Positions 16,961-25,242 of a DNA stretch of 38,292 nucleotides are shown here, one piece after another; position 1 is the stretch's first letter, and the number at the start of each line of letters is the position of its first letter. The position numbers and the translations under genes are program-made. This DNA is from an uncultured Pseudomonadota bacterium (lineage in GTDB: Bacteria > Bdellovibrionota_B > Oligoflexia > Oligoflexales > CAIYRB01): NCBI GenBank assembly GCA_903928445.1, contig CAIYRB010000012.1:1-38292 (forward strand). The letters run 5' to 3'. The notes under the pieces were generated by a model. That model had not been told where the DNA came from and ran no database searches. It saw only the letters and a program-made list of their open reading frames with translations.

Positions 16961-19867
16961 TTAGCCGTCCGAACCACCATTATCGCCTGATTCTGGTGGT
17001 GGTGGCGGTGCCGGCGGTGGTGCCGGCGCGAGGCCGTCGCCGCCACCGTCCATGCCACCACCGCCATCGCCGCTGTCTCCAGAGCCCGACATCGGCACAT
17101 AGGTCGGCGTCTCATCGCCCTTGTCCTTTCTCTTTTGGTTGTCTTTGTCCTTTTGCGCCTTTTTCTCCTCGTCCGGCGGCTGGCTGGGACGGGTCTCGCT
17201 CAGGCCTGAGCCTTCGTACATCTCCTTTAACATCTCCTCGCGACGAGCGGCCTCGACGCGGTCGATATCATCAGGCACGTACTTGCCGTCCTCTTTGGTC
17301 GGGAGCATGGCATAGAAGTCGTCCTTGATGTGATCGGAGCCAAAGATACTCGCTAGGATCTGGTCGCGCTCCTCGAGCTTTTGTTTGTAGACCGCTGCCA
17401 AATCGTCGGCACCGTGGATGATATGCGGGGTCAGGAAGATCATCAGATTGTTGCGCGAGTGTTCGATGTTCGAGTTGCGAAACAGCCAGCCGATGATCGG
17501 AATATCGCCAAGAAGAGGGATTTTCTTGAAGTTTTGAAACTCCCGTGTCTCGACTAAACCGGAAATCACGATGGTTTGACTATTCTTGACGGTGACCGTC
17601 TGCTTGGTCTTGCGCTTGCTCAACTTCGGCAGTCCACTGGTCGGATCGATGCCGATCACCGAGTTTTGCTCAAGGTCGACGGCGAGGGTGACATAATTTG
17701 ACTGACTGATGTTTGGCTTGATCTTTAAGGTCAAGTCGACGTCTTCTTTTTCGACTTTATTGGCGATCGCGCCGGTGACGGGGGTGATCTCTTTGGAGGT
17801 AAAAAACAACTTTTGACCTGCAACGACCTGTGCTTCCTCGTTGTTCGAGGTCAAAATGTTCGGTGAAGACAGGACCCGGGTGTTGGTATCGGTCTTGATC
17901 ATCTTGATTAAGGCACCTGGACTAAACGTGCCTAAACCGGCGATGTTGACCTGCTTACCGGACAAGATACCGACCGTCATATCCTCCGAAAAAGCCCCGG
18001 CAACACTCTGAATTTGCTGCAAATTATTTGTCTGTGCGGCACCTGGGGCGTTGGCTGCCGCCTGCGCTGCGATGAGTGGGCCGAGCTGCTGACCTTGCCA
18101 GGTCGTGGCAATGCTGGTGTCGCTTGGTCCACCGCGGCCGGCAAAAACGCTGGTGCCAAAGTTAAAGCCATTGCCGATGTTGATATCTAGTATGTCGGCC
18201 TCGACGTAAACTTGGGAGCGGCGCAGGTCGAGCTTACGGATCAGCGAATTAATGGTTTGATAAGCGGCATGGCTGCCGGTGATCAGCAGCGAATTTGACG
18301 ACTCGTCCGGAGCAATCTTAACGTCATCGCTGAGCGAGGCGACCGAAATCGGCCCGTCACTGCCGCCACCCGCTGCACCCGGAACGCCATTGATTGGAGG
18401 GCGGCGAAAATCCGGAATGTTGCTACCGGGGGTCGCCTTCTTGCCCGTGGCCAAGGCAGATAGGGTCGAGGCCAGCTTTTTCGCGTCGGCGTAGTCGAGC
18501 GGCCGGACGTGAATCGTGCTTTGCCGCGAGGGATCGTCAAGCTGGATGTCGAACTTGCGGACCAAGGCCTTGACGTCCGCAATCGTCCGCGGTGGACCAA
18601 AGATGATGACCGAGTTAGTCCGCTCGTCGGTCATGATTTTGTAGCCGTGATAGCCGCTGGAGCCCGCACCCTTTTTCGCCTCGGCGCTATTCTTGAAGAT
18701 CTCGGTGACCTTTTCGCTGATATTCTTCGCCTCGGAAAAGCGGATCGGCACGATCGCGACCTGATTCTGTTGGCCTTGGACATCAAGCAGCTCCAAGATA
18801 TCGAGGATACGCCGGACCTTATAGCCGGAGTCGCTGATGATCAGAGTGTTGGTCGGCGGGTAGGCGATCATCGAGTTGGACGCCACGATCCGTGACAGAG
18901 TCGATTGAATCTCCTTGGCGTCGATATACTTGAGTGGAACGATCTGAGTGATGATCTCGTCAGTCATCATCGTCCAGCTAGAGCCGAGAAAGGTCTTCAA
19001 ATTGCCTTTGACTGCGGTCCGCACCGGCATGATTTTAATCACCTTGCCGGTTTCAACCGTCGTCAGTCCGAGGATGTTCAAGGCCGAAAGGAAGGTTTGA
19101 TAGGCCTCCTCCTTGGTCACCTTGCGCGGCGAGATGATCTGTACCTTGCCGTTGACGTTACGGTCGAGGATGACGTTCTTACCGGTCCACAGCGCCACGG
19201 CCTTGATGATGTCTTTGATCTCGGTCGGCTCGGGAAAGTCGACGTTGACCAATTCCTGACCGGATGGCACTCCTCCCGAGCCTTGACGCACGGCCGGCAC
19301 TTTGACGATGGCTGGGGCCTTGGTATTGCCGGTCGGTACCGTGTGCGCCGTGATCTCATTGCTTTCGGCATCGGCGCCTGAAGGCGGGTTCGCTCCCGCT
19401 GCATCCGCCGGCAGGTCTTTGTCTTCCGCCGGCAGAGCAGTCGCCGCCGCCGAACCAGCACGATTGCCAGTGACTGGAGCCTTGCCGCTCTTGACCAAAG
19501 GTGGCGGCGCCGCTCTAGCTGCGGATGGAGCGGCGGCAGCGCCTGCGGGCATGGTGCTGGTCGGGGGCAACGCCGGGGCCTTCACCTCAGCGGTCGCGGC
19601 TGGCGCCTTGGCAGGTACGGCAGCTGCTGGCGTTGCCGCTGCTGGCGTTGCCGCTGGAGGCGTTGCCGCTGCTGGCGTTGCCGCTGGAGGCGCCGCCACT
19701 TGCACCGGTGCCGCTGCGGGGGTCGCTGCGGCAGCTTTGGTCGGCGTCGCCGGATCGGGCGGCGCCGCGGCGCGCGCCGCACTCGGGATCACCAGTAGTG
19801 TCAGCGCCAGAGCCAAGGCCGTCCATGAGGCCAAGAATCCTTCCGCTTCATCCCTGCGAGCAAACAT
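16961..19867 (-). CDS. gspD: T2SS outer-membrane secretin GspD
   Basis: 968 residues, longer than the usual 650-750. A signal peptide (ending near SAARA) is followed by an Ala/Pro/Thr-rich linker of about 170 residues with a pentapeptide repeat. Then come N0 (NVDFPEPTEIKDIIKAV...), N1-N3 domains (VPLKYIDAKEIQSTLS, VPIRFSEAKNISEKV, VRPLDYADAKKLASTLS), and the secretin barrel with its conserved VPLLGDIPIIGWLFR-type stretch (KIPLLGDIPIIGWLFRN) and NLMIFLTPHII. The C-terminus is a charged then Asp/Gly/Pro-rich tail. GspD forms the outer-membrane exit channel. The ATG follows GGGAG by 6 bases. The long linker may span a thick periplasm or bind peptidoglycan; no pilotin gene is nearby. Confidence 0.96.
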   Translation of the reverse strand: MFARRDEAEGFLASWTALALALTLLVIPSAARAAAPPDPATPTKAAAATPAAAPVQVAAPPAATPAAATPPAATPAAATPAAAVPAKAPAATAEVKAPALPPTSTMPAGAAAAPSAARAAPPPLVKSGKAPVTGNRAGSAAATALPAEDKDLPADAAGANPPSGADAESNEITAHTVPTGNTKAPAIVKVPAVRQGSGGVPSGQELVNVDFPEPTEIKDIIKAVALWTGKNVILDRNVNGKVQIISPRKVTKEEAYQTFLSALNILGLTTVETGKVIKIMPVRTAVKGNLKTFLGSSWTMMTDEIITQIVPLKYIDAKEIQSTLSRIVASNSMIAYPPTNTLIISDSGYKVRRILDILELLDVQGQQNQVAIVPIRFSEAKNISEKVTEIFKNSAEAKKGAGSSGYHGYKIMTDERTNSVIIFGPPRTIADVKALVRKFDIQLDDPSRQSTIHVRPLDYADAKKLASTLSALATGKKATPGSNIPDFRRPPINGVPGAAGGGSDGPISVASLSDDVKIAPDESSNSLLITGSHAAYQTINSLIRKLDLRRSQVYVEADILDINIGNGFNFGTSVFAGRGGPSDTSIATTWQGQQLGPLIAAQAAANAPGAAQTNNLQQIQSVAGAFSEDMTVGILSGKQVNIAGLGTFSPGALIKMIKTDTNTRVLSSPNILTSNNEEAQVVAGQKLFFTSKEITPVTGAIANKVEKEDVDLTLKIKPNISQSNYVTLAVDLEQNSVIGIDPTSGLPKLSKRKTKQTVTVKNSQTIVISGLVETREFQNFKKIPLLGDIPIIGWLFRNSNIEHSRNNLMIFLTPHIIHGADDLAAVYKQKLEERDQILASIFGSDHIKDDFYAMLPTKEDGKYVPDDIDRVEAARREEMLKEMYEGSGLSETRPSQPPDEEKKAQKDKDNQKRKDKGDETPTYVPMSGSGDSGDGGGGMDGGGDGLAPAPPPAPPPPPESGDNGGSDG
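19623..19697 (-). repeat. Five 15-bp tandem repeats inside gspD
   Basis: Five back-to-back 15-base units of the form GCTG(C/G)(T/A)GGCG(T/C)(T/C)GCC fill 19623-19697. On the coding strand they encode an A/P-A-A-T-P type pentapeptide. Two alternating unit types (one encoding Pro-Pro, one Ala-Ala) are visible. The period is a multiple of three, so copy-number changes would keep the reading frame and only alter linker length. Confidence 0.9.
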
Positions 19868-19896
19868 CGATCACTCCCTTTGGTAGGATCACAACT

Positions 19897-20901
19897 TCAT
19901 TGGATTCGACAAGTCAGCATCATCGGCTGCGTGCCATTTCTGAGGATGTGAATACGTACTTCTTTTTCTTTAGAGAAGGCTTCGAGCAGCGCGAAGCCCT
20001 GCTCTGGTTGTTTCAAACTGGTCTCGTTCACCTGAGTGATAATATCGCCGTTTTGCAGTCCGGTCTTACCGTAGAGGCTGGTCTGATCAATGGCGAAGAT
20101 CTTGAAGCCGTTCATCAGATTGTCGGCGGTGTTGGGCACCAGACGTGCCTTCTGAATAATTGTACCAAAGCCCGGGCCAAGTTCATCATGGACATACTTT
20201 TCTTCCAGCGTACACCCGGTCTCCACGGCTGGCACCTTTGGCGCCGTACTCGAGGGTGCCCCAGATGCGCTATCGGGGAAACCCGCCGCGCCCTCCTTTT
20301 TCTTCGCTTCGGAGGCCAGTTCCAAGCACTCTTTGACACCGCGATTATTAATGATCAGACGATTTCTTTCGATCTTGGCAACGCTCGCTTGGTCGTTGCC
20401 AAAGATCAAATCACCTTCATGGTAAACATCGGATTCGGAGTAGCCGGTTTCCTGTACGGTCGCCACCGAATCGGCGCCACCAAGAAAGATCGTGCCGACC
20501 AACTCGATATTGATCGTCGGCTTGGTACAGGCCGAGTTGATATCAAAAGCGGCGGTCTTGGCGGCGGCATTAGCCGATTCGCTGGCCTTTTCATCGGGAA
20601 AGTCACCGCCGGAATTGAACAAGTTACGCTCACGAATGGTCTTTTCGATATCGCGGTAATTGTCGCTACTAGACAGATTGATCGACGCGGCCGTGACCTT
20701 TTGACTATTGCGCTGATGATAGGCAGCCAGCGCTGAAGTCATGAGACCTGACATCGCATATGCCGAGACAAAGGAGGCGAAGATATAGGCACCGGCCACG
20801 ACGAACGACACCTGACCAGCCGTGCGCGCAAAAAGCGCCGCGCTTTCCGGCGTCAGGTTGAAGCGGCTAAGAAATTGAGCGATGTTAACGTTAGCGGCCA
20901 T
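19897..20901 (-). CDS. Second GspC-like protein with C-terminal PDZ domain
   Basis: 334 residues. One membrane helix (about 30-58) is followed by an RERNLFNSGG segment and a beta domain (INIELVGTIFLGGADSVATVQ) that match the homology region of GspC, then a linker with several Cys (C125, C192, C228 region) and a C-terminal PDZ domain (YGKTGLQNGDIITQVNETSL). GspC connects the inner-membrane platform to the secretin periplasmic domains and helps select substrates. It lies 10 bases after the upstream gspC stop and 29 bases before gspD, so both GspC-type proteins are made in the same operon. It is divergent from its neighbour, not a recent copy. Confidence 0.82.
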   Translation of the reverse strand: MAANVNIAQFLSRFNLTPESAALFARTAGQVSFVVAGAYIFASFVSAYAMSGLMTSALAAYHQRNSQKVTAASINLSSSDNYRDIEKTIRERNLFNSGGDFPDEKASESANAAAKTAAFDINSACTKPTINIELVGTIFLGGADSVATVQETGYSESDVYHEGDLIFGNDQASVAKIERNRLIINNRGVKECLELASEAKKKEGAAGFPDSASGAPSSTAPKVPAVETGCTLEEKYVHDELGPGFGTIIQKARLVPNTADNLMNGFKIFAIDQTSLYGKTGLQNGDIITQVNETSLKQPEQGFALLEAFSKEKEVRIHILRNGTQPMMLTCRIQ

Positions 20902-20911
20902 GAAATCCCGG

Positions 20912-21895
20912 CTATTTGACGCGCAGGTTAAAGGTCAGGGGAGTGGTGGCGCGGAGGACCCGCATGTCGATCTCGGTTTCCTTGCGCAGGGAGTTAAGGA
21001 GGCGAATGGCTTGTGCCGCATCACCTAGCGGCACACCGTTGACCTCGGTGACGATGTCATCATTCTGCAGACCCGCCTTCTCGTAGATCGAATCCTTGCG
21101 GATACGCTCCAGCTTAAAGCCCTTGAGTTCGCCGTCGACCATATTCGGCGTGGCTTTTGCGTCCTGGAGGACTTTCGTAAAGTCGGTCGTCAACATCTTT
21201 TCGCGGTAGGCCTGGGTCATGCTCATGTCGCGCTCTTTGCGCTCGAATCCATCTTCCTTAAACGCCGGCGGCGGCGGCTCTGTCGCCAGCGGCGCGATGG
21301 TGTCGGCGGGATTGGGCGGAGCCAAAGACTTGCGCTTTCTTTTGCTGCGACTCAACTTCTCTTGGATGACCTCGATAAACTCGGTCCTACCGGCATTATC
21401 GATAATGATCTTTTGTTTGTGGATCTCCTTGAGCGTCACGTCCTTTTGCAGGCTATCGCCGACGATAAAGCTATTGATGGTCTTTTTCGTGCTATTTTCG
21501 ATAAGGGCAATGCCGGACAAAGGATCACCACCATAGATCGTGCCCATCAGCGCGATCGGCAGTTCGGACTTGACGATCACGGTGGATTTGGCTTCCTTGC
21601 TGTTTGCCGCTTCCACCTGTTGACCTTCGCCGGCGGCTCCGTCGGAGTTGAACAGATTACGACTAACAATAGCATCGACCCCCGCCTTGTTCAGGGTAGC
21701 GGTCGGCTCGGGCACACTAAAGTTGCCTGAAAGCGGTTTAGATACCTGCTTGCTGCTTCCGGGCGCTGGCTGCACCAGGTAGCCCATCACCGTCGACACC
21801 GCCGTGGCGGCAAGAAAGCTAGCGCCGAGCACCACCAGGCCGGGACGCCAGGGTGCTGCCGCAATTTTTACTAAGGCTTTGGAGACGTCGGGCAT
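20912..21895 (-). CDS. gspC: T2SS protein GspC with PDZ domain
   Basis: 327 residues. A short cytoplasmic N-terminus, a membrane helix (about 19-41) and an SRNLFNSDG segment lead into the homology region (LPIALMGTIYGGDPLSGIALI...FIVGDSL), followed by a basic and Pro-rich linker and a PDZ domain near the end (YEKAGLQNDDIVTEVNGVPL). This is the standard GspC order. The homology region should bind GspD N0. It is the first gsp gene, 51 bases after aroK, and is followed at once by a second GspC-like gene. Confidence 0.9.
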   Translation of the reverse strand: MPDVSKALVKIAAAPWRPGLVVLGASFLAATAVSTVMGYLVQPAPGSSKQVSKPLSGNFSVPEPTATLNKAGVDAIVSRNLFNSDGAAGEGQQVEAANSKEAKSTVIVKSELPIALMGTIYGGDPLSGIALIENSTKKTINSFIVGDSLQKDVTLKEIHKQKIIIDNAGRTEFIEVIQEKLSRSKRKRKSLAPPNPADTIAPLATEPPPPAFKEDGFERKERDMSMTQAYREKMLTTDFTKVLQDAKATPNMVDGELKGFKLERIRKDSIYEKAGLQNDDIVTEVNGVPLGDAAQAIRLLNSLRKETEIDMRVLRATTPLTFNLRVK

Positions 21896-21946
21896 AGCTG
21901 CCTGTGCGGAGAAAAGCAGCCGGCGAGTGCCGGCTGTTACGAATAT

Positions 21947-22624
21947 CTACAGTACGTGCCAGCGATCATACGGTTGCTGCTCTATGGAAGGACTAAGGAC
22001 GGAGGCCTGCTGCAGGGCAAAACGCACCCTCTGGGCGGTGGACTCAGGAGTGGAAAAGCTATCGGCCACGACCAGATCGGCCTGGCGGTAAAACTCCAGC
22101 CGGTTGCCAATCAAAGCGCTGATACGCTCCGTCAGCAGCCGCAGGCGGGCTTCGGGGTCGGCCACCGAAAGGACCTCGGCCAAAAGCGGCCGCTTAGCCA
22201 TCTCCGCTTCGGAACCGATCAAGCGCCGGGCAATCTCATCGGCCGGCGTGCTCAACCAGACGATGGTGCCGAGGCGGGCCAATTGATCCCAGTTGCCCTC
22301 GGCCAACACGGCGCCACCGCCGGTGGCGATCACGTGGCTGCGCAGCCCGCGCAAGGCGGTGATCGCCGCCGTCTCCAAGCGGCGAAAGTGCTCCTCGCCG
22401 TGGCTTGCGAAAATCACTTCGGTGGTCGCGCGCGCATTGCCTTCGATGATCTGATCGAGGTCAAGAAAGCCGTAGCCAAGCAGCTTGGCGAGGAGGAACC
22501 CGACTTTGGTCTTGCCGGCTCCACTAGCGCCGATGAGGATGATATTCGAGCCGGCCGCCGGGCGATGCGCGCCACGAGACGCCGCAAGGCCGAGGTCGGA
22601 GAATGGTTCCACGTCGATGGTCAA
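21947..22624 (-). CDS. aroK: Shikimate kinase
   Basis: 225 residues, longer than typical (about 170) because of extensions at both ends. Shikimate kinase phosphorylates shikimate with ATP in the cytoplasmic pathway to chorismate. Visible motifs are Walker A GASGAGKT (32-39), the substrate-binding FLDLDQ (Asp55, Asp57), Arg81/82, the glycine motif ATGGGAVL (100-107) and the lid KRPLL (Arg145). The start seems to be TTG at 22624 with AGGA 7 bases upstream; a GTG four codons later is the alternative. It lies upstream of gspC on the same strand. In many proteobacteria aroK follows the type IV pilus secretin gene pilQ, so linkage to a secretin operon is a recurring theme. Confidence 0.92.
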   Translation of the reverse strand: MTIDVEPFSDLGLAASRGAHRPAAGSNIILIGASGAGKTKVGFLLAKLLGYGFLDLDQIIEGNARATTEVIFASHGEEHFRRLETAAITALRGLRSHVIATGGGAVLAEGNWDQLARLGTIVWLSTPADEIARRLIGSEAEMAKRPLLAEVLSVADPEARLRLLTERISALIGNRLEFYRQADLVVADSFSTPESTAQRVRFALQQASVLSPSIEQQPYDRWHVL

Positions 22625-22973
22625 AGCATCATCCTACAATGTTAAGGTGGTCATTAGAGGGATATAGGAACGCGGGGGGAGCGTTTGATGGCGGCAAGAC
22701 CGAACCAGATACATGCATGTGTCATGATTTTAACTCAGATCGAGCCGAAAAAGGAATTTTATCCCGCTGTCACTTGATGATCGGCCGGAGCATAACCCTT
22801 TGGTCTTCTTGGCGCATCATAAAAATAGCCGGATTTGGTGTGAGAGTCGGCACGTATCGACAACGTAAATAAGCCGACTGCGCAGCATCGAGCGGGAGTG
22901 CCTTGGCGAGCTGAATCATGCTACATAAGGGGACCCCCCAGCGACGTTGCTTCGAGCATTGACGGGAGAGAAC
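22625..22973. other. Intergenic region between divergent aroK and polyketide synthase
   Basis: About 350 bases with no convincing gene; short frames here are unlike any family. It must hold the start signals for the aroK-gsp run (minus) and for the type III polyketide synthase gene (plus). A perfect 10-base palindrome ACATGCATGT lies at 22711-22720 and could be an operator. No clear sigma-70 promoter stands out. Confidence 0.4.
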
Positions 22974-24179
22974 ATGACCCAGCGAGCGGCGACCCAGTTC
23001 GAGATCGGTGCCTTTCACATGGTACCGCCACTGCTGATGGCGCCTCAAGAGGACACCCTCGAGTGGCTAGCGACGGCCCATGCGACCGCTGCTGGCTTGC
23101 AGGGAGAGGCTGCAGACTTTGCCGCGGTCAAGGCAAGCGTCGGGCTAAGATTGCGTCGGTTCGGCTGCAAACCGCGGCAGATCGCCACGCGCGGCTATGA
23201 CACCTTCGATGTGCGCAGCCATGATTTTGCCAGCACCGGACTGTATGCCCTCGGCATCAACCGCGACACCGGTGCCTACGTCGGCCCGCACTCGACCCCG
23301 CTTGGAGGTCGCGGCGCCATATATAGTCACAGAGTCAGGCAGGTCTTTGAAGATTTTTATCCACCGGACCAACCCGGACGGCTACCAACGGTGGCCCCAG
23401 ATCACCTCATTCATGTGACCTGCACCGGCTACGTCTCGCCTAGCGCGCCACAGGTTCTGGTCAACGACCGTGGCTGGCACCAACAGACCGGCGTGACCCA
23501 TGCTTATCACATGGGCTGCTACGCCGCATTTCCCGCCATCCGCATCGCCGAGGGCCTGGCCCGTAGCGGCGTCGCCAAGGGTCAGGAACGCTTTCGCGCC
23601 GACATCGTGCATACGGAACTATGCACTTTGCACCTGAATCCCGCCGACTCCTCACCGGAGCAACTCGTCGTCCACAGCCTCTTCGCCGATGGCCACGTCA
23701 AATACTCACTCGCACCAGCCGGCAGTTTGAAGCGCGGTTTCCGTCTGCTCGACGTCTGCGAGCAGATCATCCCCGACTCGGCTAGCGATATGACTTGGGA
23801 CCTCGATCACTGGGGCTTTCGCATGGGGCTGTCGCGCGAGGTCCCGCAAAAGATCGGGGCTGAGATCCGTTCCTTTGTGCAGCGACTCGCTGCGCAGTGC
23901 GGCTGCGAGCTCGGCAATCTGCTCCGCGAGGCCCAGTTTGCCATCCATCCTGGCGGCCCGAAGATCATCGACTCGGTGCAGGAGCTGCTCGAGCTCCGCG
24001 ACGCGCAAACAGCGCAGGCGAAAAAGGTCTTACTGACGCGTGGTAATATGTCGTCGGCGACCCTGCCGCATGTGTGGATGGCTATGGAAGCCGACGGCCT
24101 AGAACCGGGGACCAAAGTCGTCAGTCTGGCTTTTGGTCCAGGCCTCACCATTTTTGGGGCTATCTTTGAGTCATTCTGA
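22974..24179 (+). CDS. Type III polyketide synthase (chalcone-synthase-like)
   Basis: 401 residues from the ATG at 22974, preceded by GGGAGAG. It is a thiolase-fold homodimeric condensing enzyme that extends acyl-CoA starters with malonyl-CoA to make alkylresorcinols, pyrones or phloroglucinol-type products. The catalytic triad is visible: Cys182 in HMGCYAAFPAIRIAE, His325 in FAIHPGGPKI and Asn358 in TRGNMSSATLPHVW. The VTCTGYVSPSAPQ segment (148-160) and the C-terminal loop AFGPGLTIFGAIF (386-398) are family marks. Length matches the family. It is followed after 72 bases by an unrecognised gene on the same strand. Product cannot be read from sequence; bacterial relatives often make membrane phenolic lipids. 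Confidence 0.93.
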   Translation: MTQRAATQFEIGAFHMVPPLLMAPQEDTLEWLATAHATAAGLQGEAADFAAVKASVGLRLRRFGCKPRQIATRGYDTFDVRSHDFASTGLYALGINRDTGAYVGPHSTPLGGRGAIYSHRVRQVFEDFYPPDQPGRLPTVAPDHLIHVTCTGYVSPSAPQVLVNDRGWHQQTGVTHAYHMGCYAAFPAIRIAEGLARSGVAKGQERFRADIVHTELCTLHLNPADSSPEQLVVHSLFADGHVKYSLAPAGSLKRGFRLLDVCEQIIPDSASDMTWDLDHWGFRMGLSREVPQKIGAEIRSFVQRLAAQCGCELGNLLREAQFAIHPGGPKIIDSVQELLELRDAQTAQAKKVLLTRGNMSSATLPHVWMAMEADGLEPGTKVVSLAFGPGLTIFGAIFESF

Positions 24180-24251
24180 CCAACTCAATGGACCTGCGAT
24201 TCGGTATCAATACGTCCCAGTCGTAGCCATCACCATGCGTCGGTGGCTGTG

Positions 24252-25190
24252 ATGCGATGGATCCTAAACCGTGGCCTCGCGCCGCCGAGTTTTGACGCCA
24301 CCGCGATGCTTGGTGACAGCATGGACGACGCCGCGGACTGCTGCGGCATTGCGATTTTGCCATCAGGTCAAAGCCTCAGCATAACAAGACGACCTTGGCT
24401 GCTCCTTAGCATCGATCCTGTTGACCAAAGCTTAAGCGCAAGCTGGCACAAGATGGCCGATGCACCGACGGTGACCATAGTGCAGCTCGGTCCAGGACTA
24501 CACTTGGTGCGGGCTTTATCCATCGGCCTATCTCTCGTCGCTGCCATTCGCCCATGGCATAAGCCGCCCTTACTGAGCCAGCTGCAGGCAGTCAGCGGCG
24601 ACTTCCTGCTACTTAGCGCGATCGGTTGGTATGACGGCGCCTGGTGTGATGGCCCCTTAGCGCGCATCCATCAGGGCGGGGGTGTGTCCAATTACCTACC
24701 CGCAGGCGGCCGCGCGGCCTTGGTCGTCACGACTGGAGTGGAGACGGCGCCGCCAAAGACCGAGGCTTGGGCTGCCACGGCAGAGCTCGAAGGCAGCGAG
24801 GGCGAACGCATCAAGCGGTGCCTGCTCGGACAGATGCAAGACGCCATAGAGCGCCTCCCTCTACCCGGGGCCATAGGCTTGCTCTGCCGGCTCAGTGCTT
24901 TAACGCCAGCCACTGCCGCTGAATTAGTACTCGCTCGCCAGGCTGCTGCAAACAGGCCGTTTGAAGTATGCATGGACCCGCAACTCGGCGCCCCACCACC
25001 AGCCTGGCGGCGCCTGTGCCAAAACCTTGGGGTGAGGATCGCTCACGACGGTGCGACCCAGCCCGTCGCACTGATCCTACCAGGCGTGGCGCCAGTGATG
25101 CACGAAGCGCAGCTGGTGCCTTTGATCGCGGCGCTCAATGCCATCACGCCGCTCATTCCACCGTCGCTACACCAGCGGGAAAAAAGCTAA
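24252..25190 (+). CDS. Unrecognised protein downstream of the polyketide synthase
   Basis: About 312 residues from the ATG at 24252 (a GTG nine bases earlier is also possible). No signal peptide is seen. Ala/Leu/Pro-rich, with a Gly-containing stretch IVQLGPGLHLVRALSIGLSL that vaguely recalls the GPGSFTGLRIG motif of TsaB-like ASKHA proteins, preceded by LLLSIDPVDQSL; spacing between these is too short for TsaB, so I do not assign it. Type III polyketide synthases often have tailoring enzymes (methyltransferases, oxidoreductases) next door, but no such motif is present here. Codirection and the 72-base gap suggest co-transcription with the synthase. Function unknown. Confidence 0.6.
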   Translation: MRWILNRGLAPPSFDATAMLGDSMDDAADCCGIAILPSGQSLSITRRPWLLLSIDPVDQSLSASWHKMADAPTVTIVQLGPGLHLVRALSIGLSLVAAIRPWHKPPLLSQLQAVSGDFLLLSAIGWYDGAWCDGPLARIHQGGGVSNYLPAGGRAALVVTTGVETAPPKTEAWAATAELEGSEGERIKRCLLGQMQDAIERLPLPGAIGLLCRLSALTPATAAELVLARQAAANRPFEVCMDPQLGAPPPAWRRLCQNLGVRIAHDGATQPVALILPGVAPVMHEAQLVPLIAALNAITPLIPPSLHQREKS

Positions 25191-25242
25191 ATCCACCCCG
25201 ACACGGTTTGGCACCGTCATGGGCGGATCCACCCGCCGTGGT

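Noticed and set aside
19525..20736. A 403-residue plus-strand open frame across gspD and the second gspC
   Set aside because: Antisense to two clearly assigned genes; no family resemblance.
22770..23048. A 92-residue minus-strand frame between aroK and the polyketide synthase
   Set aside because: It overlaps the start of the synthase gene antisense, and has no ribosome binding site or family match.
24368..24973. Minus-strand frames opposite the unknown gene after the polyketide synthase
   Set aside because: Short, with no start signals and broken, while the plus-strand frame is long and follows the synthase.
24252..25190. TsaB (tRNA threonylcarbamoyladenosine) identity for the unknown gene
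   Set aside because: Only a loose GPG-like motif is shared and the spacing from the N-terminal motif is much too short.
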